A stretch of 64,000 bases of DNA, from NCBI GenBank assembly GCA_964035545.1, contig OZ037769.1:2325001-2389000 (forward strand), read 5' to 3'. The DNA is from Bugula neritina (lineage: Eukaryota > Bryozoa > Gymnolaemata > Cheilostomatida > Bugulidae). The notes under the pieces were generated by a model that saw nothing but the letters and a program-made list of their open reading frames with translations, did no database searches and was not told the origin of the DNA. The position numbers and the translations under genes are program-made. Positions 11,349-44,900 of the stretch are shown here, piece by piece (within the stretch, counting starts at the first letter, position 1; the number at the start of each line of letters is the position of its first letter).

Positions 11349-14300
11349 TAACTTGTTATATAAAACAATGCAGGCAGGCATTCATTGTATACGTTTTATT
11401 ATTTTCAGTAATTTTTGTTTCTACCTGACAACACATAGAGGTATATTATCTAATGCAGTGTGGGGCTAAGAATTTAATGGGGTTCTACTTAATAACGAGA
11501 TTATTTTATGTTTCCTTTTTATTTTATTAAAATATTTTTACATTCCAAGACAAAGAACTCAAGAAAGAAAGATAGAAATAGTGCTGGCTTTGTTATCCTT
11601 GTTCTTGATATGCTTTTTTAAAATGTATTATGGTTTTTATTATAAATCGTTTTTTTCATTTAGAGTTTTATAGGTGTGAACAATCTACTCTTTGAGTAAT
11701 TTGATAGTCAGATCATCTAAACTTTCAGTGCATTTTTGTTTTTCTCAACTAAATGAGACTTATTTGTATATATAAAAAAATTAAAACAATATTTTATCTT
11801 TCTTATAAATATTTTTAATAAAAATATAGTGTTCAAAAATTGAAAACAGCTACACCTATTTATGCAGCTACACTTCATATGTAGGCAGCTATACACCTAA
11901 TATTTGGAATTTTTATTTATTACAGATAGGCATTGACAATAATTAAAACATTTAACATGTCAATAACCATAGTGTAGTAGTTGCATGCAGCATCAATCTG
12001 TTATTCACTAGGTTATGGCTCAGATCTACAACAGGGCTATTAGCTACACCAAGACACTCTGTCACAATTTCGCTTTCAAATACTTTTTAGTCAGCTGGAA
12101 AAATGTAGAATATTCTCACAAAGATGAGAACTTAGGCAAACATAATCTGTATTTACATTATAACGAGCATGATTTTGCCTTTTGCTTATCATCAATTCCT
12201 GCACAAATATTGTGTACATGCAATCACCCACTGGTCACCTGCTTAGCTCCTGGGGTAATGCTGTGCCAGCTAGAAAATCTCTAGTCAAATAAATTTGATT
12301 TTGCAAACTACTATTTTCCTAAACAACCTGCAGTTTCTAAAAACTCGGCATAGTTAGATTTTAGTTAATCATAATTTTTGCAGTTGTTTTAAAATATTGT
12401 GAGTTGTTAAAACCAACGGGATATATTGTTGAGAAAATATGCAGCTGCTTATATTGAAAACAAATATAATGATAATATATTTATCTTATATAAAGGTAAA
12501 CAGCCCATAACTTCCTTTTAGGTGTATTGAAATAAGCTTCTTGATTGTTGAACTCTTATTATAACATTAGTGGAAGTCTGTTATTGTATTTAATACTATA
12601 TAGGTATATCTATATGAAGTTTGACAAAATATTATCCTTATTTATACAAATGAGATTGCGATAATCATATTAGATATATTGAAAAATACTTGCAAAGTCA
12701 ACCAGAATGTTTTTTAAAAATAGGTAACAATTGTATTGCAGTATATATTAGTTTTATCAAAAATCACCTTTCGATTCACATCTCAATAATAGGACTCAAG
12801 AAAGTCCAAATTGGAAAAGCATTTCCTGTTACATCCTTTACTTGATTCAAAAATTTGTTATCTACTATAACAATAGCTGCCTTCTCAACAAATATTTGAT
12901 TTAGTTTTGTCTGCTACTTCATGAATTGAAACAAGATGAGTGCAAATGTTGAGAGTTTACACAGCATATAAGACGCACCTACTTGTGCTGAGTAAAAGGA
13001 AACAAATGTAAAGGGATAAACACTCTATTGTAAGAGCTAACCACTCCTTATACACCTGATATGTTTATATTGGAATCGTCACTAAATATAGTCTATTCAT
13101 GTGGCATGTGAGAACTAAAGATGTGTCAATATTACAAACAAGACTGATAAACACATCAACATTTTTTTATCAACCATTGAAGGTTGGGCAATAGCTACCA
13201 GTGTTGTGCTCTATTTCAGTACTGCAAATATACCTTTTAGAATTTGTTTCTATATTAACGAAGAAGTTTACAAACTGCCTCCTCTTGCTGGAAAATATTA
13301 ACAAAGAGGAAAATTCCTACTCACCATGAAGAATTTCTAAGAACGTGTGTATAAGGAGCAATATTAGACATCATTATCCTCACTTGACATAGTTTTATCA
13401 GCGTGAAATGCTTAGCATGTTTTGAAGTACCGTCGTTGCCGTTTGTAGCTGAACACTTGAGCTTAAAACAAGAGGTAGTTGAGCTAAGCACTTTGAAATA
13501 CAGATTAATTACAAGTATCTTAGTTTATCTATGTAAGCCAAAGCTGTTGTTAATGGATATGCATACACAAGGTGCTAGAAAGTGGATAGTCAAGATAAAG
13601 TTTTAGCGAGAAAAAAATAAAAGCAATTGCATTATTTAAGGCTCAAAAACTTTGCAGCGAAAATAAATTGCTCCTTATGGTGAATTTTGTTTAAATAAAA
13701 TTGTTTACGTTATTATTATATGACAGCTATTATGTTGATTTTCTGCTTATTTTATAGTGGTAAAAAACTTGGCTTTATAAAGAGTCACTTAGTTGGTTCA
13801 TCAACTTACCAGAAGAGGCTCCAGCTATTCGTATATGTCTTTGCAGTTATTACAAAGTTTTTTCTCTGTACAAACAATCATGATGGCATAACTCCAATCA
13901 CGAACCTATACATTGATACACACTATTGCAGGTGTGTTAGCAAATATTATGTCGCAGTCTTTTTATATATAAACTAGAGCTTCATAGAGTTTTATTAAAT
14001 GCATAGGTTTGTCTTATTGGCTACATTTTGATGGCTGCAATAAGAGCTACTTTGGTAGTTTTGAATAGCAATATGGTGCCATAAAAATATTAGCTTCATT
14101 TCAGTGCTTCATAGCTTTATAGCTGATGTAACAAAACAAGATACCTAATAATTTTGTGTTAAATGGAAACCTAGTTAGATAGTAATTTTTACCAATTTTT
14201 TTATCCTTCCATGAACTTAATATTTCAGCATAATTATGTTTCACAACAAGAGTTTGGTTATATGTTTTTCAACAAACAATATATATGTATAGATCACATT

Positions 14301-14723
14301 GCACTATAGCAAACTATAAGTAAACATAAAAATGAAGTTTTAAAAACTTAACTTTACTATTACTTAGTAACGATACACTCCACGGGGTGTTTCTGCTTTT
14401 ATACACATAATTGTCACCTGCCATATAATTTTTTTCTGAATAAAAACTAGGAGAATAAATATGTCATACAGGAATTACATGGTTTAATATCATAATGCAA
14501 TCACGATTCGTATATTGTTAGGTCATATAATACTATAACCAAATGGTTACATAGATTCCTAATTAGTTTAACAACCTAGTTTTTCACAGTGCTCAGCAAA
14601 TAAAAATTTATATCATGACTGATAGATAAGTACATTCAATTTTATTCGTCTAAAACCTATTACAAGCACAGCCCCATATAATAGATAACACTTGTTTTAA
14701 AGAGTTCATCTGTTACAAGATCT
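11349..14723. other. Convergent intergenic region
   Basis: This lies between the stop codons of two converging genes, so it holds both 3' untranslated regions. An AATAAA near 11817 could end the Shisa-like transcript. Frames of 60-90 codons near 12.0, 13.4 and 13.7 kb have random composition and no recognisable domain. No other gene is supported. Confidence 0.55.
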
Positions 14724-25852
<11,129 letters not shown>

Positions 25853-28842
25853 AGTAACAGTTGGTTTTATTTCACTAAATCTTATAATTCAACAAAGATT
25901 TCAGTCTTTCTTAGCAGCTCATTGTTTGTACACTGGCTCATTGTAAAAGACTTCATATATAATCAATACTGTTAACTCTCTTAACTTTTCTCATTCAATA
26001 CCAATAGATTAATCTATATAGGAATATTTTTACTTAATATATAATTAATGATGTTCTTACGTAGTGCCCATACATATATTATACACTTATATACGAGCCT
26101 TTTTTTAATATTAGTTTGTTGTATTATTATATTTCACTATGTGTAGCAACATTTAGTAATTTTATGTTTGTCTAAATATTGGGAAACTCCAAACGTAAAC
26201 ATAATTTACAGCCGACAAAGGTGTTTAAATGTTGACTTTATATGACTGCAACAAAATTAATATCAAACAGTACAAAAGAATGAGAAAATATTTTTTCTGC
26301 AAATAATAAATATTATTTTCCCACAAGCAAGCAAAAGTGAGATGAAAAACTTTAAGCCAATGAAACTAGAAAATGTATTATTGCACCTGAACTTACTCTA
26401 ATCTGTGTGAAGATGTAACTACAAGCTTCTGGTTGCTGGACAGCAAAGCAAATGAAGCACGAGAGCTTATTTCACTCCCTTATGTATGAGTATTATGCTT
26501 TATTCAAGTGTAATCATATTGTAGAAATTGTATAGTCTCTAATTAGTGTGTTGTAAAATAGTATTGCGATACAGAGATTTAAATTTCTATTCATGTGGTA
26601 ATTAGATTGGAATAAATATTGAACAATTACTGCAACCAGCTATTGATTGGGTACAATTTGTCCTCTTGGGCATTTCTGTATTATTTACATTGAAAAATAT
26701 GTCCAGGTATGAGAGGAAGTGTGGTAACAAATTTCAAGTGTTATAATTCAAGTGTCACACTATACAGTTTCAAGAAGCAAAGCAGGCTACGAAATGCAAC
26801 TTTGTCAGGCAAAAATATCCAATGATCAAAAATCAAAAAATGAGATTAGCAAAGAATCATGAGCTTATAGTTTTTGCCATACTAAGGGCTAACAGAATGA
26901 AAAACAAAATTTAAAAAATAAATTAATAGTTCAAATAATAGTATTCTAAAGGCATTTAGAATAAAACTATCAAAAGAAAGCAACTACTACCAAACAGGGC
27001 ATTCAGCTCCCCCCTCCCAAGAGAACACTCATGCCCCTAGAGAGGCCACTCTACTACCATGCAGTAAGGACAAAAAAGAAACCAAATTTGTTGTATAATA
27101 TTGTACTATAAACAGTACATCACTTGACTAGTATATCTATATATTACACCTCATGCTCCTTATAATTGATTGACACCAAGATATATAGCGTAAGAGTATT
27201 GATTATAGAAAGTTATTTGCTGTTGCTCCAATGCCAGTCTGTCATGCTGTCATCTTCTAGACTCAGTAATATACGCAGCTGAGAAGGTATGAAGGTGTTT
27301 TATTTATAAACTTTAGTTCAGCATGTAACGACTAGATGCAATATTCAACAACAATCCCTTTGAACAGTAAAACTACCAAACTTCCAATAACAGTTACATT
27401 GCGACAAAAATATTCAATACTTATAAATTGGCTGCCACAAAAATACATTGTCATTAGCTAGTGGCATTTGCATGAACAAAGTTACTAAAGGTGATCATCA
27501 GGAGTAAAACTGTCTCTTGGTACTCAACCCTGATGTCATTAATAAGTCTCCTATTGTCTCCAATTATGATAAATTAACACCAGTTATTGTGTACAGCATG
27601 ATCACACACAGCACTCCCTAATAGATTGTGACTTCTATCTCATTAATTATTTATTTGTTCAATATTGACACTGGCTTTAGGGCAGCCAATAGTGGAAGTC
27701 AAAACATAGGACAGAGTGACAGTGATGTACGTAGGCGGCAATGCAGCTTTTGTCACTTGAAAACTCTGCTATGTAATGAAATCTCAAAGCTTACTGCTTT
27801 TTTTCCTGTACATAAAGATAATGTATTGAAATATGCTTCCATAAAAATCTGTAGTAATTAAATTTTATCCTATTTCTTGGATTTTTTAAAATGGACGCTT
27901 ACAGGATTGCGCAAGATTTTCAATTGTAACTGCTATTATTATACGCAGCCTATAAAATACAGTTTATTCATTCTGGAAGCCTGGGCTACTGCTAACTGGT
28001 CAATTTTCTGCATTTATTTTGTCAGGTTAATTTTGATCAGACGCTTAGAGCAACTGGTTTATTGTTTACTGTATTTACCAAAGTTTAATCCTCGTATAAC
28101 TTATATTATAGTATATTCAGCAAATTCTTATAATTTGTTAATTACTTTATTCTCGCAGCCCTGACTGTTCTAAATTCATAATAAAGCTCGTACCATAGCT
28201 TTAATATTTATGTTTGTATATGTTTATCAATGATGTTGGCATGCAGTTTAATTGTAAATCAATATCTATAATTCCAATCAAAGAAAGTAAGAGAATAAAA
28301 AGACGTAATAAGACCCAATATAGACTCGGAGGGATGGGGTATGAACGGTAAGAAAAACAAACAGTGATTAACTTTCATGTTTATTTGAGTAATGTTCTAT
28401 TTATAACAAAACTGTTGCATAATTTATGACAGGAAAATATTAGATAAAAGCTGAAAGATTAGAATAAACAGGTTGTGCACGTATAAAGTAATAATATGCT
28501 GTTATTTTAGTAACTTTGGATGAGCCATGGTTAAGTGCATATCGTTACTGAAAGTTGCAGAAAATAAACATTTCTTACATAGCTTTAAAAAGTGATAACT
28601 AAGAGAAAATATATTTCATGCTAAAACTACTGAGCAACAAACACTGAAAACAGACTAAAACTAAACCAGTGTGTAAAAAATAATGTTAACAGTTAAGTAG
28701 AGCCTTAAAAGTATCTAAATAAAATAAAGATAAGATAAACATACGGCAGCTGAAGTTAGATAGAGCATACGTTACATCTACTGGCACTTTATGAATTTCC
28801 TAACTTTGATTCGTTCAAGTCTCCAGACAAGCTGAGCAGTCT
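25853..28842. other. Intergenic between ENaC 5' end and CHDH 3' end
   Basis: Both flanking genes point left, so this holds the promoter of the ENaC-type gene and the 3' region of the CHDH-like gene. Frames such as 27877-28164 (95 codons) look like chance: Tyr/Leu/Ile-rich, no domain, no consistent splice partner. No repeat family was recognised. Confidence 0.5.
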
Positions 28843-36212
<7,370 letters not shown>

Positions 36213-38920
36213 TTTCTATCCGAAGAACCAATTTCTAGATTAGCTACAAAACTGATACATAGAATCATCAGTTATTAAGTAGCAACTAGGTGATAATCAT
36301 GATGACAATGATAAATTAAATAATTTAATGAATAACTTACTATTTAAAATTAATTATTACTATTCTAATTTAGTAATTAATAAATTATTACTAGTTTTTA
36401 TTTTCATTACCAAGAATATGCAAATAAATCAAATCATTATGATAACTCACTCAATTACTATTACTATTAGTAATAAACTTAAATAATCATAATGATAATG
36501 TATTTGTACCTTATCATATTGATATGATAATAATAATCATAATAATTAGTGAAAAAATGTGTCACCACGTTCAACTCTCACCATGAACAGTAAAACTAAA
36601 TGTAACACCAACTGTAAACCTTAATTTCAATTTGTAATAATATTGGCCAAGCTCTGGGCTAATGACCCATTGACCTTAAGCTTGGCCATTATGATTGAAT
36701 ATTCATATTAAATTCAATATGAATATTAATATCAATATGGTTTTGTATGGGTCCATGCGAACTTGAATTAAAAAGCTGGTAAAGAACTAGTAACTTAAAC
36801 AGTTAAAGTTAAACTTAAACTAGGCCAAGAGCTTTATTTTTTATTAATTACCATTAATTTTAAATACTTACAACAGATGGCCATAAAACAAGCTGCTCAT
36901 TAATGAGTCATCAGCAATAGCCAATAGGCAAATAACTATAAGTATTTTGGGTTTAAAAAATTAAAAACCCTTTATTTTAGAGAAAGCGAAGGTCTGCAAA
37001 AATAACAAACTAAGAGGAAATAAATTGGTTGCAAAACAAGTAATAACATTAGCAGTTCGATTTTCTAGGCACTAGTAACCATCAACTGTCCAATCAGCTA
37101 CGGATAATGGGTCTTCGGATATACTTTCTAGGAGTTGTTTTCTTACCGAGAAACTTAAAGTTATGTAACTAATTAATTTTAAATGGTAATAGCAAGGTCG
37201 TATCGTGCTTTTGAACTGGCTAGTTATTTCCCCTTGCTATTATACGCATTGAGAGTTCAACTTCATTTGAGTAAATTTAGCTGAACTATATTATTGTGTA
37301 GGTGTGGCATAGGTGAAAACTACGAAAAACAATGTAATAAATATTGTAGCAGTTTGGGCTTGTTAAAAACCCACAATCGTCTGTAGAAGCATGAAACTTT
37401 CACTGATGTGGCTGAGTGTTTATACTAGATTTTATTTATGCCCATCGTATGTAATTAAAAGTATATATGCAATGTTAAAATAGTAATTTCCACAATAAGT
37501 AATAAAACTAATAAAGTAGGTGTACAAATAATAACTGTCACAATAAAAATATTAGATGGAAATACAAATCAAGTATAATTAGTTTTTAACAAATAGAGAG
37601 CATGATATCTAAACTAACCTTTTGTTCTGTACTGATTGCTTTATTTACTAGGTAGCTGAATAAAATGAGTAGATAAGTTTACAAATAATAGTATATATTA
37701 TTTATATCAGATGTTGGAGTTGGTGATGCTAGCTCACGAGCTCTAATGAACAGGTAGCAGTCCACCAGAGCAAGAACAATAATAATAAAGAAATAAAGTA
37801 TGCCCTCTCCCATTGTCTATAGCCAGATGGCACCCAGCCAGGCCAACCTTTCAGGACAATAACCAAATGTTGAAAAACATACTCTGTTAATGGGTTGTTA
37901 CAAGTTACAACAGTTTCTTAAATAAATGTTTATTGCTATTAGGATTATGTGCACTGAGATCTTAAGACAAATATTATTACTTTTATTATGTACTCCACTT
38001 AAGCAATGTGGCTAGCTACAAATATATAAGAGAGTATAATTATGTGAGTTTAGAGAGAGACTGCAAACACAGTTGATGTAAACATCAGCTTATTCTAAAT
38101 TTGCAGAACTTGTGCCTATAATATATACAGAGATTATGTATGAGTGGAAAAGACCTAAAAAGGAAGTGTTAGAGAGTGCTTAGCCCAGGATCCTAGACTT
38201 TGTAGCTCCGCCAGGAGGCCCAACTCTCTCTACAGATTTAAGACAGCTAGGAGCTAGATCTACCTCAAAGCCAAGCAACACCTACTAGAGACCTAACCCA
38301 AAGGTTGCCATATGCTATTGCTTGCTTACAAATAAAAAACTACCATATTCCATTTTAAGAATGATATCTGATAAGACCTTACCATTATATTTCAATTCAA
38401 CATATTTTAAGCTGAAACTTTGATTACCTAAAATGGAGTAATAAACCTCAATAAATCAAAACTAAGTTTTAACATCTTGAAGCTGTTTTATTAACGAAAA
38501 AACTGTAAGAAATATAATTTAAATAACAATAGGGCTTTATCTAATAAAACCACTGTTACACTCTTATATAATAACGTTTTCTGATTGCCTATAAAACAAC
38601 ATGTATCAACTATTATGCACTGCATATGTATAATTCGTTGTTTTCATAATATAAAAATATTTTTGTATAATTTTGAAAGATTGTAAATATTAAAAATAAA
38701 ACTTTAACGGCCTTGGCTCAACATATAATCAGCAAAACTTTAAAATATCAAAAATAATAATCTTAATAAACATTTTAGGTCACAAAAACTTTCTCAAAAA
38801 TATTCAACTATAAATTGGCATTTAAAATCATTAATCTTATTTGCAAAAGCAACAGACAATCTGAAGTGTAGCTAAAAATATCGAAACACGGAAGGGGATT
38901 TTGAGAAGAGTCTGATTGGT
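36213..38920. other. Intergenic between CHDH 5' end and ClpX 3' end
   Basis: It contains the promoter of the CHDH-like gene and the 3' untranslated region of the ClpX gene. It is rich in AATAAT/TTATTA runs near 36.3-36.6 kb and small inverted ATTGAATATT-type repeats near 36.69-36.74 kb. No gene or clear mobile element was seen. Confidence 0.5.
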
Positions 38921-41900
38921 TTAAATACTTGAGCTCTGGTCTCTGATTGGCTGGTTAAGAATATCGGGTGTATGAACTGAATGCTCAGCATTGTAAGTGT
39001 ATTGTGGTAAAGAGAGACCTAGAACTGTTTCCTTGGTAACAGTGGCACTCACAATATGGCTGCCCGGCACCTCAAACATTGTCTCCAGTAAAATGTTCTC
39101 CTTCAAAGTATTTCAGTTGTATTTAGAAATGTATAGAAGTGCAGCGAATTGCAACAAAATGGAAAAAAAATCTTTAATCAACATAGATAGGTTTTTCAGG
39201 AAAACAGTAATTGTTGATGCTATCATCCCTGCACTAAGATTCAACCCTACAGAAAGAAGGCAACTCCCTATACGTTATACAAATTTATATAACCGAGTAA
39301 AAATTATATGCTAAATATGTTAGCCTGAAATTTCAAGCAGATCTGGAAAATGGGGCTATAATTTAAAGACAAAGAGCAGTTGTTCTTTAGTACCTAGGTC
39401 ATTATTATAATTATTTTGTCCCACACCAAATATTGCATAACTTTATTTATAACCCGTAAATATTTCATTGCAACAGAAATTTTTAAACTTCAACAAACTA
39501 CATACCATTATGGCACGAAGCCCCCGAGCCCCAGTTTTTCTCTGTAAAGCGATTTTAGCAATTTCACTGAGTGCATCATCAGTAAAGTCCAACGTAACCT
39601 AACGTAATACAAGAATAATAATAACCAAATGAAATAAACAAATATAAATATAATGTAATAAATGTATGGAAATAACAGCAGAATTAGTAGTCTATTTTAG
39701 ACAATAAAATGAATGGGATGGATGATGAAAAAAGATGACACTATTAAGAATTAGAAATGAAATCCTGCTGAAATATTTTTGTGTCTTGAAAATTCTTATT
39801 TCATTGAGTTGTAATTTCATTTACATGCAAGCTTACACTATTATAAATATAATTAAAATATCCATTACTAATATCATATTTACACATTACTCTATATATT
39901 TACTCTATGTATTTAATTTAAATATCACACTGCACAGCAATAACATTATTCATTAATTATTTACAAGCAAACTATTAACTTGTTTAAAGAAAAAAAACAT
40001 TGGCAAGTACACCCCCCCCACCTTATCCATGTTGAACAAAGCTTGGAACTGAGGCACCAGAGCATTCTTTGGCTTAGTTAATATGTCCACGAGCATATCT
40101 TCTGTGAGGCTGTTGAACGAAGATATAACTGGAAATCTGCCAACAAATTCTGGAATCATGCCAAACTCTATCAAGTCTCTCGCCTCAACCTGAAGTTGTA
40201 AACATAAGGAAACACAATTACAGTTCAGTCACCCTTAAATGTTAACAGCAATGTGTTATGACAGCAAACATATAAGCTAAAAATAGAACTAATGCTTGAA
40301 CAGCTTCTTATATTCTGACTAGAATATAAAAAGCACAAGATTGAATATTCAAAACCCTCGACTTTGAAATGATGACGCGAAAGGCCAGCCAAACCCACCA
40401 TGTGTCTGATGCGATCCATTTCAGCGTTGTCTTCAGCGACATCAGCTCCGTCATGCTGCCACTGCTTAGACTCTGACACCGCTGCCCGTCTCCCTTTACC
40501 AGCTGTCGAGGGGGCACCAAACCCGAGGAACTGAAACATTAGCCAGGGTTTAGTAGATAATGTGGATAAGGGGGTGGAGAAAAGGAACCTAGTAATCTGA
40601 GGCTATCACATGCAAGTGATAAACAGAGCAAAAGCCAAAGGGTGAAATTGGGAAATTCATTCAACACTATCAGACTAAATTCTAACAAAGGTCATCAGTA
40701 TTATGTAATAGAAAGGTCATATCTACAGTAAATGCTGTAACCACCTTAGATCAAAGACTCAAAGCATTCTTATCAGAGTTTATATGACGAGTATAAGCAT
40801 ACTTGAGCTCTCTAGTGTCCTAGTCATGTCCTATACTCTATAGTATTATACTAAATAACTTCCCTCAGTAAGAATCACAAAGTAAACTTACTTTTTCATT
40901 TTTACGGCGACTAATGATGGAGTCAAGGCCACTGAACGCACCAGACGCTACAAACAGGATGTTAGTTGTATCTACAGCAATAGTCTCAGATCTCAACCTC
41001 TTTGACTTTTCAGGGACGTTCACCACCGTCCCTTCAATTAACTTCAGCATTCCCTGAAATAAGAGATCACTTGAAAATACATTTACCAATCAGATATGTA
41101 CAGAGTATATAGTATAGAGAGTATACAGAGTATACAAAACTCCGAGAGATCACCTGCTGCACCCCTTCACCTCCGACATCTCGCAGCTGGTGGATTCCTG
41201 GAACGCTGCCAATTTTATCTATCTCGTCCAGAAATACAATCCCTCTCTGTGCCTTCATCACGTCTCCATTTGCATCCTACAACACACCAGACTTGTTTTA
41301 TATAGGACTGTGCAAGTACTTCTAGTAGGACTGCACCAGTACAAAGTACACAAGAGAGCTGAAGTGTTACCAGACAATACCTGAAGTAACTTAAATATCA
41401 CCATCTCCACATCTTCTCCTACATAACCGGCCTGTGTGAGACTTGTACAGTCACAGATTGCAAACGGTACGTCTAGACACCTGGCCAGGGTTTGTGCCAG
41501 ATATGTCTTACCTTTAACATATTATAGTATGATATAGAATAGTGTGTAATAATAGCACGTGCTAGCATGTCATAGTATAGCATAGCATAGAATAGTATAG
41601 CATAGTGTAAAATGGTACAACGTAGTATTGCATAGCATATAGTACTATAGCACAGAATAGCATAGTATAGAATAACATAGTATAACATAGTATAGAATGG
41701 TATAGCATAGTAGAGTATAGTATAATGTAGTAGAGAGTAGTATATCATAGTACAAAATAGAATAGCGTAGTATAGAATAGTATACAAAAGCATAGAATAC
41801 TATAGCACAGCATAGCACAGTATAACATAGTATAGCATATTATAGCACAATATAGAATAGAATAGCATAGTATAGAATAGCATACAAACCTGAACCGGTA

Positions 41901-44900
41901 GGTCCAAGCATCAGTATGTTTGACTTCTCTAGCATCAGGTTATACTTCTCCGACTCCAACACGTCACTACGTCTCACGCTGCTAACATGAGGTGTGGGAG
42001 ATGAGAGAGAGTTCGAGGAGCTCCAGGGGTCTGATGCACTCGGACCAAGTGGAGAGGGCATTGAATAGTTATAAGGACTCCTTAGATTGTCTGGAAATAT
42101 TCAAAACACAAACAGATCATGGTTAGATTTTGAACTAAAAACTATTATGATTATATAATAACTCAAATTTCTTATTCAAATTGCAGATGAAAAATAAAAA
42201 TTGAAAAAAGGCTTTCATTCAATCCATACAAGCTAAAATACGTTTTTCTAGTTCAAGGTGTGGTATCTAAAGAATTCAAATCTGCGCACTGTTGAAAACT
42301 TTTTTTTATAATTACCGGGAAAAGTTAAACAAACAAAAACTTAAACATCAACTGTAAATGTTTCACCAGTCAAAATAATAGCTTTCAAGTACCTAAGTTG
42401 GTTTCGTTGTCATTTGGTAGATTGTTATGAAGTCTTTTGTAGTGATTGTAAACTGCTACAGATAGCACTTTCTTAGCCATATGTTGACCAATCACAAACT
42501 TGTTTAGATAATTATAAATCTAAAAGATATTCATCAAATAAATTTAGATTATATTCAATTTAGGCAGTCATGTTTGATGAAACAGAGTGCAGCTGACTAC
42601 AAGCCATATATATATGTATACATAGCAATAATATTAGTACATGTGTGTGTACATAGCCATAATACTAGCACATATATGCATAAAGTAATAATACTAGCTG
42701 ATATAATATATGCCTATAGTAGTAATATCAACTTGTTGATATTACTAGTATAGTATATGAATACATATACTATACTAATATCAACACATACAGGCATAAA
42801 GTACATGATTTAATGTTATGCCAGAAAGAGCGACTTGGTGAGAGAAGCTTAGAAAATAGAGAATGTTTAGAGTAATGATTTGCGTCACAGCTGAAAGTTA
42901 ATAATCTTGTCTTGAATTATCAACTAATATATATTATATATCATTCATTTTCGAAATAACCAAAGTGCATCCACTCACTTAGAGTTGTTACAAATTATAC
43001 AAACAATAAACTATTGAAACTTGAATTGAAAATTAATAATTGTGAACCTCTTTGGGAGTTAATAATGTATATGTTGGAGTTGTCATTTCATCTAGGGTTT
43101 GCGTTTCTATCAAGGCAGATAAGCCATTGGCTAGTTCTTGGTACTTAATAGCTCGGGCAGCGTTGTTGAAGTTAGTGCGACCTTTAGCACGACCTTTACT
43201 ACGTTGAGATGAGTCAGATATCATCCATTGTGCAGAGAATAAGTCTGCATATGCATTCTCGTGAGAAATTGGTATGTATTGCTGCACAGAACGTGGTTGA
43301 GATGTAAGATAAGAATAGAAGTACAGAAGATGAAGAACAAAGATAAGAATAGAAACATGCAGATGGTGGGTTAGTGGTAGTAGAAAGTAAACAGCATGCT
43401 TTATACAGACACAGAAAATTTCATCCTGACAGACTCACAAATGAGAGATAATCAAAAGTTTGAGTTTGTAGCAGAAGAACCAACATATCTTTTCAAAATT
43501 TAAAAATGATACTTTATGATTATGAGTCATTTACAAAAACTCTTTACTGATTATCTGAAAGCATTTACGAGACAGTAGTTTAATTTCATTTCGACAATGA
43601 TTGCACAATCAAGTATAAAAAGACTATATTAACGGTCTCATAAAATGTGATAAATAAAGTAGGACAGTGAGTAAGACTACTTTAACAGGCTTTTATACTC
43701 TATGAAGCTAGCTAATGTATTATGAAATAAACAAGTAAAAGTATCAAAATAGAATGTCGAACTTGAAGAGATACAATGCATACTAAAAGGCCTAAAAGAA
43801 TACCATATAAACAAAGGGCTTACATTTTCAAAATCTCATTCTAAAACTTTTTACAGTTGTTTTTCTAGAGCAGTAATAGTTTATAAGTTGTAGACAGTAC
43901 CTTTTTAGGTTGTGGTATATGAGATGTTGTGGAAGTACTGTGAGCACGAGCAGCATGGTCTAATGATTTATATAAGGTGTCACAGCTAAGACACTTGAAG
44001 TAACCTCCATTGCCTGGAGCAGCTTCTACAAACACATTCAACATAAAACTGGAATCTGTCTTATAAATTCTTAAAACAAAACATATTTGGGAAAATATGC
44101 AGTATAGTAGAACTGGCTTCAAAAACATATGCAGTATTGGTAGCTCCTATAGATCTTAAAATTTCCAAGTTAATAAAAACCCTGATTAACTAGAACAGGG
44201 AGATAAAAATTTTCTGGGAGGTTCCAGGTAATTACATCTATTCCAGGTTCTTGGATTAAGTCATCAAAATTTTTCCAATTTCCATGTGTTGACTACTGTG
44301 TAAAATTTGTAACAACTGCAGAAATTGTGTAGAAAAATGTTCTGCAATGTGTAGAAATTTACAAGAGGTTGGAAATCAGCCATTACTTGCACCAGATTTG
44401 TTTTCTTAACTCAAATTTAAATCTTTTAGAGCTGAAAGCCTTAGGACTCATAGCCTTATTATTATTATTTACTTACTTTTATTTACTTACTTTCAATGAG
44501 CTGAACTGTTGCAAACCTCAGATAAGAACTCTAACTATTCATCAAGAATATTGATAGAACATGAAAATAAAACTAAACAATACAACATTTTAAGTACTTC
44601 CAAGTCGAAAATAACTTAACAGACATTATATATTATTATAACATGTCTTACTTTGAAGGAAATGTAGAGGGGAACCTTCACCACATTTTATACAATATTG
44701 GGGTGGACCAGCACCCTTGTCCTGCTGTCCCCCTATGAAATCATAAAGAATAGGAACTAGAAAGGTTGCTAATGACTGGATGCTAACTGTAATTAGACTC
44801 AGAACCAAGCAAAGAGTACTGCAAGCTGAACACGACACGTTAGTAATGAGCACAAACTGTGGACCAATAATAAAGTTGACCCAAGGCTAAACTTTACCAA

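Noticed and set aside
12015-12284. 89-codon plus-strand frame
   Set aside because: No recognisable domain, signal or splice partner; located in the 3' intergenic region. Length is within chance for this amount of sequence.
27877-28164. 95-codon Leu/Tyr/Ile-rich frame
   Set aside because: Looks hydrophobic by AT-rich composition only; no motif, and flanking sequence offers no supporting gene structure.
41473-41793. 106-codon Tyr/Leu/Ile frame
   Set aside because: Pentamer repeat translated in ClpX intron 6; only 41473-41511 overlaps a true exon, in another frame.
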